DNA from: Thermoplasmatota archaeon
GTDB taxonomy: Archaea > Thermoplasmatota > E2 > DHVEG-1
Assembly (NCBI GenBank): GCA_018334795.1
Contig: JAGXLH010000048.1
Coordinates: 1 to 12,157, forward strand
Direction of reading: 5' to 3'
Length of the DNA stretch: 12,157 nucleotides
In this document: positions 1 to 6,101 of the stretch, piece by piece
Position numbering within the stretch: position 1 is the stretch's first letter
Layout of the letters: each line of letters opens with the position of its first letter
Program-made: the position numbers and the translations under genes
The notes under the pieces: model-generated
The model's input: the letters and a program-made list of their open reading frames with translations, nothing else
What the model was told of the DNA's origin: nothing
Database searches by the model: none

Positions 1-274
1 TTTGATCTTTTTGATTTGAGCTAATCTTTATAACATCAGTCTCTTCAGTAGCAAGTCCTGAGCGGAATTGATAGGTAAAAACTAAAGCAATTAAAATGTA
101 AATGATGATAAGAATGCCTGCGAGAATAAAAATTATGTCTTTTTGATACCATTCAGTATCATCAGTGAACCAACGAATGGCTCCAAGTATAGCTAAAAGT
201 ACTGATCCAGCCCAGGCGTGATGTTTAGCCATTGCATAGTTTCTTTTGTATTCTGATTTATTTTTGTTGGTCAT
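1..274 (-). CDS. Small two-helix membrane protein, C-terminus cut by window edge
   Basis: I do not recognise the family. Reading leftwards from ATG at 274, the frame stays open for 91 codons to the window edge, so the protein is at least 91 residues. It begins with a charged, Lys/Asn-rich stretch (residues 1-18). A hydrophobic segment follows at about 19-36, then a short polar loop rich in Asp and Trp, then a strong hydrophobic segment at about 45-68, and a polar tail. This indicates two transmembrane helices. The gene lies 35 nt after pcc1 on the same strand, with an AAAGG-type ribosome site just before the ATG and no oligo-T tract between, so it is probably co-transcribed with pcc1. In several archaea this slot after pcc1 holds the ribosomal protein S3Ae gene; this protein is not S3Ae. 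Its function is unknown. Confidence 0.6.
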   Translation of the reverse strand, partial: MTNKNKSEYKRNYAMAKHHAWAGSVLLAILGAIRWFTDDTEWYQKDIIFILAGILIIIYILIALVFTYQFRSGLATEETDVIKISSNQKDQ

Positions 275-309
275 ACCTTTCTCTTTAATCTAATTATTGT
301 GTTTTGTAC

Positions 310-549
310 TTATTTTGTTTTATTTGATTGTTGTTCAGTGATTTTTTCTGCGATGCGCACGCAAGATAAAAAGTCATCAGCGGTGTGAAGCATGGAGGGA
401 ACCGTTTTTGTTTGTATCTTGGTTTTAATGTTTTTTTTTGTTCTTATGGAGTTCATAAATGATGCATCATCAACTTGCACTGATTCATACACATGTCGTG
501 CTTGTTGTTGAGTATCATAATTAAGATTTATTTCACAGGTTATTTTCAT
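310..549 (-). CDS. pcc1: KEOPS complex subunit Pcc1
   Basis: The protein has 79 residues, typical for archaeal Pcc1, the dimerising subunit of the KEOPS complex that helps make the t6A modification at position 37 of ANN-decoding tRNAs. The N-terminus (about 2-20) fits the first beta strand and helix of the fold, followed by a VDD segment near residue 26. The C-terminal helix, about residues 55-70 (HTADDFLSCVRIAEKI), matches the conserved family helix. The start lies 5 nt after the stop of the DHH exonuclease gene, and an AAGAAGGAA ribosome site overlaps the end of that gene, so the two are translationally close. A Pcc1 gene beside rps15 and a RecJ-like gene is a known archaeal arrangement, which strengthens a call that would be weak from such a short sequence alone. 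The Ser/Asn/Lys-rich tail is unremarkable. Confidence 0.82.
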   Translation of the reverse strand: MKITCEINLNYDTQQQARHVYESVQVDDASFMNSIRTKKNIKTKIQTKTVPSMLHTADDFLSCVRIAEKITEQQSNKTK

Positions 550-554
550 ATTTT

Positions 555-1922
555 TTATTCCTTCTTTTTTGATAATTGCGTAGTGATAATTGAATCGAGT
601 AATTGTAAAAATTCTTTTTCTTTTTCTTGTGGAATGGTTGCTCCTGCTGCTACTTGATGTCCTCCTCCATGACCATTGAGTTTTTTGGCAATGGTTTCCA
701 TTGCAAGTCCAAGATCTAATCCATGTTTAACCAAATATTTGTTTCCACGGCAGGATACATGAAGTTCTTCTGGTTTTTTCACAATGGAAAATAAGGGTTT
801 TTCTCTGTCGAACAAATAGTTAACAGCTATTCCTCCGATGACTCCTCCAATTGATGATTTAGTGGTGTAAAAATACCGAATGGACTTGGTTTCTTCAGCA
901 CCAGTTTCTTCTAATTTGAGAAGTTCGTCAAGAATGCTTTGTTTATATTTTTGTTCATAGGTTCGTGCTTCGTTATATGCGTCAGCATCATTCATGCAAA
1001 GAGCAAATCCTAAATCTCGATGGCCTCCTTTGCCACAGCAATCTAGTAAATCAGCGAATTGTTCAAGTTCTCCCCAGGTTTTTTCTGAGTAATATCTAGG
1101 CCTGATTACCGTATCAATTATATTTGCTTCACAATTATGTTCCAATAATAATACGAGAAGTGCGGAATGAATCTTTTTTTGTTGTTCATCCGTAAGTGAT
1201 TCTGGTTTGACATCTGGATTAATGTTTAGTTTTTTTAAGAAATCTATGATTTGTTCCATTCTACCAGATAACCCTGTATAGTAGGGATCAACAGCATAAT
1301 AGAGTGCTTCTTTCATACTTTTTCCATTGAGTTTTACACTGGTTTTCTCAGTAACTATGTTTTGTTCAACCGCAGTATCAATCAGTTTTTTATTATAACC
1401 TGTGAAGTCACCGATATATTGTTTATCTCCTGTTGCTCCAGCGATAGCATAAACTGCTAAATCCTTGTTTTGTTCATCTAGTGCAAGGGCAACAGCATAA
1501 CTAATACTAGCACCTGAGGCATCATAATTTCCATTAATCTCAAATTGATAGGTGTTTAATTGTAAAATATTCTCAGATGTTTCATCTTTGATGAGTTGAT
1601 GATGATCGATGATGATGCAGTTTGCATCTATTTGTTCGATGAGTGGAAGTTGTCCGCTGCCCATATCCGTAAAAATGATGAGATCATTTTGTTCTTGTTT
1701 TACTTTTTTTAATCCATCAGTAAATGGATTTCTCATGAGACTGAGATGAAAATCAAAACCTGCTCTTTTAACGGCATGAGCCATAATCGCTGCAGCAGTT
1801 ATACCATCGGCATCATAATGAGAAATAAGTCGAACTCGTTTGTTTGTTGCATACTTTTTTATCCATTCAACAGCAACATTTGCTTGTTCAGTAAGTGTTT
1901 TTTTCATGGCGTCATCAAACAT
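555..1922 (-). CDS. DHH-family exonuclease, archaeal RecJ-like (GAN type)
   Basis: This 455-residue protein is a DHH/DHHA1 phosphoesterase, related to the archaeal RecJ-like/GAN nucleases that degrade single-stranded nucleic acid and, in Thermococcales, associate with GINS in the replisome. Visible motifs are SHYDADG (34-40), the metal-ligand Asp in FTDMGSGQ (D86), the signature DHH (106-108), and GATGD (162-166). A CCGKGGHRDLG stretch lies at 295-305, and the DHHA1 domain carries GHGGGH (417-422). All expected metal ligands are present, so the enzyme should be active. A TATA-like element centred about 23 nt before the ATG suggests a nearly leaderless transcript; Met6 is an alternative start. 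It follows rps15 after 141 nt and precedes pcc1 by 5 nt. Whether it acts in replication, repair or RNA turnover cannot be told from sequence. Confidence 0.9.
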   Translation of the reverse strand: MFDDAMKKTLTEQANVAVEWIKKYATNKRVRLISHYDADGITAAAIMAHAVKRAGFDFHLSLMRNPFTDGLKKVKQEQNDLIIFTDMGSGQLPLIEQIDANCIIIDHHQLIKDETSENILQLNTYQFEINGNYDASGASISYAVALALDEQNKDLAVYAIAGATGDKQYIGDFTGYNKKLIDTAVEQNIVTEKTSVKLNGKSMKEALYYAVDPYYTGLSGRMEQIIDFLKKLNINPDVKPESLTDEQQKKIHSALLVLLLEHNCEANIIDTVIRPRYYSEKTWGELEQFADLLDCCGKGGHRDLGFALCMNDADAYNEARTYEQKYKQSILDELLKLEETGAEETKSIRYFYTTKSSIGGVIGGIAVNYLFDREKPLFSIVKKPEELHVSCRGNKYLVKHGLDLGLAMETIAKKLNGHGGGHQVAAGATIPQEKEKEFLQLLDSIITTQLSKKKE

Positions 1923-1940
1923 ATTTGAAAAAGAATCTCA

Positions 1941-1950
1941 TTTATAAAAA
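1941..1950 (-). promoter_or_regulatory. Promoter TATA box for the DHH exonuclease-pcc1 unit
   Basis: Read on the minus strand, TTTTTATAAA is centred about 23 nt before the exonuclease ATG. At the usual archaeal TATA-to-start distance, transcription would begin at or within a few bases of the ATG, giving a leaderless message. This agrees with the lack of a clear ribosome site there. It suggests the exonuclease and pcc1 can be transcribed apart from rps15. Confidence 0.5.
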
Positions 1951-2040
1951 CCCTTTTAGAAATAGAAGGTTAAAACAATAAGGTATTATGGTTCATAATT
2001 GAGACTAGGAAAGCGTTTAGAATGTAAAGCAAAATAGGGG

Positions 2041-2077
2041 AAAAAAGGAAAAATGATTTTGATTTACTCAAACATCA
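2041..2077 (-). terminator. Hairpin over the rps15 stop codon plus T-runs
   Basis: On the minus strand, TGAT-g-TTTGA pairs with TCAAA-ATCA, giving nine base pairs with one bulged G. The five-base loop GTAAA contains the TAA stop. T5 and T6 runs follow at once (2053 to 2041). Archaeal termination relies mainly on the T-runs; the role of the hairpin is inference. Confidence 0.45.
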
Positions 2078-2522
2078 GTTTTGCTTGTTTTGGACTGTAC
2101 TTCCAATCAGTTGGAAGTTTATTGTTTTCGATGTAATAATGAGCTAATCTGCGGATTTTTGATTCCACGAGTTGAAGATTACGTTTGTTCCCAGTATCTT
2201 TTTTATGAATCATCATATGTTCCCTGATGCTTAAAGCGCGACTGATCAAGTTCTTTAAATCTTCAGGGTATTCTGAAGAAAGTTTGTTTTCATCAAGGAT
2301 TTTGGTAATCTTTTTTCCAGTTGCAAGTTTTACATTTGGAACCGCGTATTGATCTCTAAGGATAAGACCGATTTCGCTGGAGGATTTCCCGCTTTTTGCA
2401 AGTTCAATGATTCTAGATTCAACTTCCCTTGGTTTAAGAGCACTCCATGATGGATGTTCTTTCCGAGCATGGTAATGAGTTGATCCAGATCGTCCTTTTC
2501 GACGTGCATGCATTCGTGCCAT
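2064..2522 (-). CDS. rps15: Small ribosomal subunit protein uS15 (archaeal S15P/S13e)
   Basis: The protein has 152 residues, the archaeal/eukaryotic length. An extra N-terminal part (about 1-85) begins MARMHARRKG, as archaeal homologues do. The bacterial-like S15 core at about 88-152 carries HKKDTGNKRNL (106-116) and the closing LPTDWKY (136-142). It binds 16S rRNA in the platform of the small subunit. The start at 2522 is supported by the family N-terminus and a GTGGAG ribosome site (2534-2539) 11 nt upstream. The gene has its own promoter and heads the rps15-exonuclease-pcc1 neighbourhood. An ATG 17 nt upstream opens a different frame and is not used. The call is secure. Confidence 0.97.
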   Translation of the reverse strand: MARMHARRKGRSGSTHYHARKEHPSWSALKPREVESRIIELAKSGKSSSEIGLILRDQYAVPNVKLATGKKITKILDENKLSSEYPEDLKNLISRALSIREHMMIHKKDTGNKRNLQLVESKIRRLAHYYIENNKLPTDWKYSPKQAKLMFE

Positions 2523-2577
2523 ACTTGTTTATTCTCCACGTATTCTTATGTAAAGTACTTTCGGAATAGGATTGTAG

Positions 2578-2589
2578 TATTTAAATATA
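2578..2589 (-). promoter_or_regulatory. Promoter TATA box for rps15
   Basis: The minus strand reads TTATATTTAAAT here, a strong archaeal TATA element. Transcription would begin near 2558, leaving a leader of about 36 nt that includes the GTGGAG ribosome site. The element lies between the fbp end and rps15, which argues that rps15 is not only read through from fbp. Confidence 0.65.
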
Positions 2590-2597
2590 AGGGATGG

Positions 2598-2640
2598 AAA
2601 AAAGAGAAAATGAAAGAGGGGAACGTGTTTATTTCACGTT
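2598..2640 (-). terminator. Hairpin over the fbp stop codon plus T-rich tail
   Basis: AACGTG (2622-2627) and CACGTT (2635-2640) form a perfect six-pair stem. The seven-base loop, AAATAAA on the minus strand, contains the TAA stop. A pyrimidine-rich tail follows, with T6 at 2603-2598. The rps15 TATA box begins within about 10 nt of this tail, so termination here would separate the two units. Terminator function is inferred. Confidence 0.4.
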
Positions 2641-3741
2641 GGTAAATCGTTTCCCAAGTTTTTTCATGACTTTTGGAAGTGTTGTGTATTCCATATCTGC
2701 CATTGGTAATCGATGTGGTTCAAATGGTCCGTGAACTCTCATGTATTCCGTGATTTGTTGTGATTGTTTTCGGACGTAATCAAAGGCAGGGTCATCGAAT
2801 AAGTCTACTGGTTCGGTAAGTTTTCCATTATGCATTTGGAATCCAAGTGCGGTTACTCGAGGTGGACCATCGAAACGAGTGCATTGTGCTTGTTCGACTG
2901 ACACGGGCATTAATGGACCATTGTGTGATCCTCGCATCCAACCACTTACTAAGTGTCCGTGAGAAAATCCTTCTAATACCTCGCCAACAGCAGGAAGACC
3001 AGATTGAGCGCGAACTGCTGCAACGGGATCGTCTTTTCCTACGTATTCCCCTGCGATTTGATACAGTTTTTCAGTAGAAATAACTGCGGCTGCTTCATCA
3101 CTTGGGAGTTTTGATGATTTTTTCGGATACACATGTTTAATGACAAAGCGACTTTTTGCTCCAATGAGTGCAAGTAAATCATACATTTCTTCTGGTGTTT
3201 TAAGTTTCACGTTTTTATGTTCTTTTATATCCCAAACATCAAAAACAAAACCGTCGTGAATACTTGGATCAATGATTAATCCCGCAGTGTTAAATGGATC
3301 TGCAAATATTTTATAAATCGGATAGTTGAACGCTCCGGGTTCGGTTTTATCCATCATAAAAGCAATGACGGGTTCTGCTTTTCTTTCAGTAAATTCCATT
3401 TCTGCAACACCTGGGCCCATACCTCTTACGTTTCCTGAGAAGGCATCACTGAGGATGTCTTGTCCGGCTCCATATAATCCTAAATCTCGGGCTTTTTCAG
3501 TTGCTTCAAGAAACGTGTTCCATGCGAGTTCATGGACTTCTTTGCTGTCTACACCGTTGGTATGGGTCATGATCAGTTCAAGGTCATCTCCACAATGAGT
3601 GACATGGAAATCCTTTAAAATTTTTGATCGTTGAGCACCAATGAGTTGTTTATATGCGATTTTTTCTAAATCTGGATGTACTTTTACATGTCCAGGCCAT
3701 CCACCTACATCTGCTTTGATAATGCTAAATGTGATTTTCAT
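2629..3741 (-). CDS. fbp: Bifunctional fructose-1,6-bisphosphate aldolase/phosphatase (archaeal type V)
   Basis: This enzyme of gluconeogenesis joins triose phosphates to fructose 1,6-bisphosphate and then dephosphorylates it to fructose 6-phosphate in one Mg-dependent active site. From the chosen start the protein has 370 residues, normal for the family. Visible features are the N-terminal MKITFSIIKADVGGWPGH with metal ligands Asp11 and His18, the HCGDD pair (D52, D53), and EYVGKDD with the aldolase Tyr233 and Schiff-base Lys236. Two further family blocks are GSHNGPLMPV and FDGPPRV. A start five codons upstream (3756) is possible, but that ATG overlaps a GGAGG ribosome site (3754-3750). This site lies 8 nt before the ATG at 3741, and the family N-terminus also begins there, so 3741 is preferred. 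It diverges from cysS. Its presence implies that the organism can run the Embden-Meyerhof route towards sugars. Confidence 0.95.
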   Translation of the reverse strand: MKITFSIIKADVGGWPGHVKVHPDLEKIAYKQLIGAQRSKILKDFHVTHCGDDLELIMTHTNGVDSKEVHELAWNTFLEATEKARDLGLYGAGQDILSDAFSGNVRGMGPGVAEMEFTERKAEPVIAFMMDKTEPGAFNYPIYKIFADPFNTAGLIIDPSIHDGFVFDVWDIKEHKNVKLKTPEEMYDLLALIGAKSRFVIKHVYPKKSSKLPSDEAAAVISTEKLYQIAGEYVGKDDPVAAVRAQSGLPAVGEVLEGFSHGHLVSGWMRGSHNGPLMPVSVEQAQCTRFDGPPRVTALGFQMHNGKLTEPVDLFDDPAFDYVRKQSQQITEYMRVHGPFEPHRLPMADMEYTTLPKVMKKLGKRFTNVK

Positions 3742-3763
3742 CTCTAAAGCCTCCATCCTAGGG

Positions 3764-3804
3764 TATCAATCGATTCTTTATAAATAATTTGGAAACAATT
3801 GATA
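3764..3804. repeat. Inverted repeat flanking the fbp TATA box
   Basis: TATCAAT (3764-3770) and ATTGATA (3798-3804) are perfect seven-base inverted arms separated by 27 nt. They bracket the fbp TATA element. An operator for an unknown regulator is possible; in AT-rich DNA, chance is also possible. Confidence 0.35.
3777..3786 (-). promoter_or_regulatory. Promoter TATA box for fbp
   Basis: The minus strand reads TATTTATAAA here. The expected transcription start is near 3756, giving a leader of about 15 nt that carries the GGAGG ribosome site and supports the start at 3741. Confidence 0.6.
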
Positions 3805-3854
3805 GGCAAGCATCATTGATTTGAATGATTTTCGATTAAAATCTTGGGTAAACC

Positions 3855-3860
3855 TTATAT
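3855..3860 (+). promoter_or_regulatory. Promoter TATA box for cysS
   Basis: TTATAT, preceded by AACC, lies about 25 nt before the first ATG of cysS. Transcription from it would begin at about 3881-3884. The message would then be leaderless for the ATG at 3883, or have a leader of about 15 nt for the ATG at 3898. Confidence 0.5.
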
Positions 3861-3882
3861 TTCTTTTTTTTATGGAGTTTGA

Positions 3883-5394
3883 ATGCTGTGGAACAAGATG
3901 ACTCTGAAAATTTATAATTCACTTTCGCGGGAAAAAGAAGTGTTTACTCCAATTAATGATGATAAAGTAACAATGTATGTATGCGGAATGACCGTGTATA
4001 GTGATGCGCATATTGGCCATGCTCGAACGTATTTTGCTTTTGATGTGATTCGTCGGTATTTGGAATTCAAAGGATATACTGTATTGTATGTGCAGAATGT
4101 TACCGATGTCGAAGATAAGATTATTGCTGCAGCTAATAAAGAAAATGCTGATGCTTTGGATTTTTCTTGTGCTTTTACGGATCGGTGTTTGGGCGATTTG
4201 GATTTATTAGGTATTCATCGAGCTGATAAGTATCCTAAAGCGTCTGAGACTATTGATGATATGATTGAGATGATTGAACAAATCATTGATCGTGGATTTG
4301 GGTATGAGGCCGATGGTGACGTGTATTTTTCTGTTGAAAAATTCAAGGATTATGGAAAATTGTCTGGTCAAAAGATTGAGGATTTGATGAGTGGCGCTCG
4401 GATTGAACCTGGTGAGAAGAAACGTAGACCTCTTGATTTTACATTGTGGAAACAAGCTAAACCTGGTGAGCCGTCTTGGGAGAGTCCTTGGGGTGAAGGT
4501 CGTCCAGGTTGGCATATTGAGTGTTCTGTTATGAGTAGTAAGTTTTTGGGTCTTCCATTTGATATTCATGGTGGCGGTATGGATTTACAATTCCCACATC
4601 ATGAAAATGAGATTGCTCAAGCTGAAGCTGCAACAGGTAAGGAATTTGCTCGGTTTTGGATGCATTGTGGCTTACTTACCGTTGATGGGGAGAAGATGAG
4701 TAAGTCTTTAGGAAATATGGTTAATATTCGGGATATTTTGAAGGATTGGCCGGGTGAAGTAATTCGGTTTTTCTTTGCCAAGACTCATTATCGCAGGCCT
4801 CCGGATTTTAATGAGCAAGCACTTGTTGATGCTGAAAAAGGCGTGAATCGATTGTATCGGTTTAAGGATCAACTTAAGGATTTTTCTGCTGAGCAGAGTT
4901 GTGTGATTGATACTGATTCGTTGAATGATGCTGATACTGAATTGTATGGTATTGTTGATGATTTCTTGAATTCTTTTGAAAAAGCGATGGATGATGATTT
5001 TAATACCCCTGAAGCGGTGGCATCATTGTTTTCGTTTAGTTCAAAAGTGAATAAGTATTTGCAGGATCATCAAAATCCCAATCCTGAAGTGTGCAGGTAT
5101 GCATTGGATGCGTTGAAAAAAACTGGGTATGTGCTCAGTTTGTTTCAAGAGGAGTATGTTGAGGAAAGCAAGGAAACAGTTGATGCGTTGAAAGAGGTTT
5201 TTTCTGAATACATTGATGAGGACTGTATACCAGATTCATTAGATGAACTGTTAGATAGTTTATTAGAAAAACGGGAGCAGGCTCGGAAGAATAAACAGTG
5301 GGATATATCAGATAATATTCGTGATGAGATTGAGTGTCTTGGTTTTGAAATTCAGGATACTAATGATGGACCTGTTTGGAGAAAACGGAAGTAG
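3883..5394 (+). CDS. cysS: Cysteinyl-tRNA synthetase
   Basis: This class I synthetase charges tRNA-Cys with cysteine in two ATP-dependent steps. It has 503 residues. Visible features are the zinc/cysteine-binding Cys34 in MYVCGMTVY, HIGH (43-46), and WHIEC with Cys214. FPHHENE holds the remaining zinc ligands His239 and Glu243, and KMSKS lies at 271-275. These match the four zinc ligands of E. coli CysS, so the enzyme should be active. The C-terminal part (about 320-503) is the usual helical anticodon-binding region. The ATG at 3898 fits the family N-terminus (MTLKIYNSLSREKE) better. The ATG at 3883 has GGAG 5 nt upstream but may be leaderless; the choice is open. The presence of CysS means the organism need not rely on the SepRS/SepCysS route used by some methanogens. 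Its coding strand is strikingly G- and T-rich compared with trpB2 on the same strand. Confidence 0.97.
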   Translation: MLWNKMTLKIYNSLSREKEVFTPINDDKVTMYVCGMTVYSDAHIGHARTYFAFDVIRRYLEFKGYTVLYVQNVTDVEDKIIAAANKENADALDFSCAFTDRCLGDLDLLGIHRADKYPKASETIDDMIEMIEQIIDRGFGYEADGDVYFSVEKFKDYGKLSGQKIEDLMSGARIEPGEKKRRPLDFTLWKQAKPGEPSWESPWGEGRPGWHIECSVMSSKFLGLPFDIHGGGMDLQFPHHENEIAQAEAATGKEFARFWMHCGLLTVDGEKMSKSLGNMVNIRDILKDWPGEVIRFFFAKTHYRRPPDFNEQALVDAEKGVNRLYRFKDQLKDFSAEQSCVIDTDSLNDADTELYGIVDDFLNSFEKAMDDDFNTPEAVASLFSFSSKVNKYLQDHQNPNPEVCRYALDALKKTGYVLSLFQEEYVEESKETVDALKEVFSEYIDEDCIPDSLDELLDSLLEKREQARKNKQWDISDNIRDEIECLGFEIQDTNDGPVWRKRK

Positions 5395-5401
5395 TTAGCA
5401 A

Positions 5402-5427
5402 TTTTTATTATTTTTTTTCTATTTTTT
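5402..5427 (+). terminator. Oligo-T terminator after cysS
   Basis: T5 (5402-5406), T8 (5411-5418) and T6 (5422-5427) begin 8 nt after the cysS stop. Multiple T-runs without a hairpin are the typical archaeal termination signal. The convergent regulator gene ends 23 nt further on. Confidence 0.65.
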
Positions 5428-5449
5428 CTGTTTAGTATTTTAGTATGAT

Positions 5450-5950
5450 TTATGAAAGAAGAACTGATTTTACACTTGGTATATTTCGTATTTTTGGGAT
5501 GATTTCTGGTGGTATTTTGGTTTCGGTTACTACAAAAAGATGTGGTTCTTCAGTGATTTCGATGTCATCGACGATTGCTTGTCTGATGTTGATGTTTTCA
5601 TCAGCGATGATAGTTGCGATTTGAGCAAGGATTCCTGGTTGACTGGCGTTAGTCGGTATGATTTCAAGCACGTCCCATCCCATCTCTGGTGCCATGTTTT
5701 TTAGGTGACAGGTTGGTCTGAGTTTACTGAAAATATTTTTGAGTTTTTGGTGTTTGTTTATGGTGTTCATAGTTGCTTTTATCGCTCGTCGATCTACGTT
5801 GAGTGCTCGAGCGATTTTGGTATCTGAAAGGGCAATTGATCCGCAAGTTATATGATTGTTTTTGATGGATAGGCCATGTTCAAGCATCTTTTGTGCGATT
5901 TTTTTCTGTTTTGGATATTGTTTGAAATATGAGGCAATATAATTCCACAT
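5450..5950 (-). CDS. HTH-ACT regulator, TrpY-like
   Basis: The protein has 166 residues in two parts. Residues about 13-63 look like a winged or simple helix-turn-helix with the likely recognition segment DTKIARALNVDRRAIKATM (43-61). Residues about 94-166 form an ACT domain, a small-molecule and often amino-acid sensor, seen in SQPGILAQIATIIADENINI (103-122) and the closing IRNIPSVKSVLLS. This matches the archaeal group annotated as regulators of amino acid metabolism with an ACT domain. It also resembles TrpY of Methanothermobacter, which represses trp genes and trpB2 by binding TGTACA boxes. Here it diverges from trpB2, and TGTACA-type boxes lie between the two genes. I therefore infer a tryptophan-responsive repressor. 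The amino acid sensed is unproven; another aromatic ligand is possible. Confidence 0.78.
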   Translation of the reverse strand: MWNYIASYFKQYPKQKKIAQKMLEHGLSIKNNHITCGSIALSDTKIARALNVDRRAIKATMNTINKHQKLKNIFSKLRPTCHLKNMAPEMGWDVLEIIPTNASQPGILAQIATIIADENINIRQAIVDDIEITEEPHLFVVTETKIPPEIIPKIRNIPSVKSVLLS

Positions 5951-5982
5951 AATGTATCATGGTTTATGAGCGTCTTTACCCT

Positions 5983-5991
5983 ATTTAAAAG
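5983..5991 (-). promoter_or_regulatory. Promoter TATA box for the TrpY-like regulator
   Basis: The minus strand reads TTTTAAATA here, about 37 nt before the regulator ATG. The expected transcription start is near 5962, giving a leader of about 12 nt. The TGTACA-type boxes begin some 30 bp upstream of this element, so self-repression is less obvious than repression of trpB2. Confidence 0.5.
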
Positions 5992-6021
5992 TGTCCTTTA
6001 CAGGTTTTAAAAAAACTATAA

Positions 6022-6047
6022 TACACATTTTTGTACATCATAGTACA
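6022..6047. promoter_or_regulatory. Putative TRP-box operator: three boxes in 10-bp register
   Basis: The six-base boxes TACACA (6022), TGTACA (6032) and AGTACA (6042) recur exactly every 10 bp, placing them on one face of the helix. The middle one is a perfect copy of the TRP-box consensus TGTACA described for Methanothermobacter TrpY. The third differs at one base and the first at two. TGTAC and GTACA also form an inverted repeat at 6032-6047. The array ends about 13 bp before the trpB2 TATA core, a place where bound protein could block TBP/TFB. Only one other TGTACA occurs in the window, inside ahcY. Confidence 0.6.
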
Positions 6048-6056
6048 TTTTTGGTA

Positions 6057-6067
6057 ATATTTATATA
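6057..6067 (+). promoter_or_regulatory. Promoter TATA box for trpB2
   Basis: ATATTTATATA is a strong archaeal TATA element. The expected transcription start is about 6088-6090, giving a leader of about 12 nt for the ATG at 6102. The putative TRP boxes lie immediately upstream. Confidence 0.65.
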
Positions 6068-6101
6068 GGATGAACTCTATAATAAAAATGTAGTGATAAA
6101 A

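Noticed and set aside
1590..1625. Run of GATGAT-like triplets, suggesting a repeat or C/D-box sRNA
   Set aside because: It is explained by the codons around the DHH motif read in reverse. No paired C and D boxes at sRNA spacing were seen.
1746..1928. 60-codon plus-strand frame over the start of the exonuclease gene
   Set aside because: It is antisense to the DHH motif I region and has no promoter or ribosome site.
1923..2063. Possible small RNA gene between rps15 and the exonuclease
   Set aside because: Only the exonuclease TATA box and the rps15 T-runs are visible. There is no stable fold or tRNA-like arm pattern.
2330..2539. Minus-strand frame overlapping the start of rps15
   Set aside because: It is the shifted frame of rps15. 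The rps15 frame has the family sequence and the GTGGAG ribosome site.
4207..4569. 120-codon minus-strand frame inside cysS
   Set aside because: It lies wholly antisense to well-conserved cysS sequence, including the zinc-ligand region, and its Thr/Asn/Arg-rich translation reflects the reversed cysS codons.
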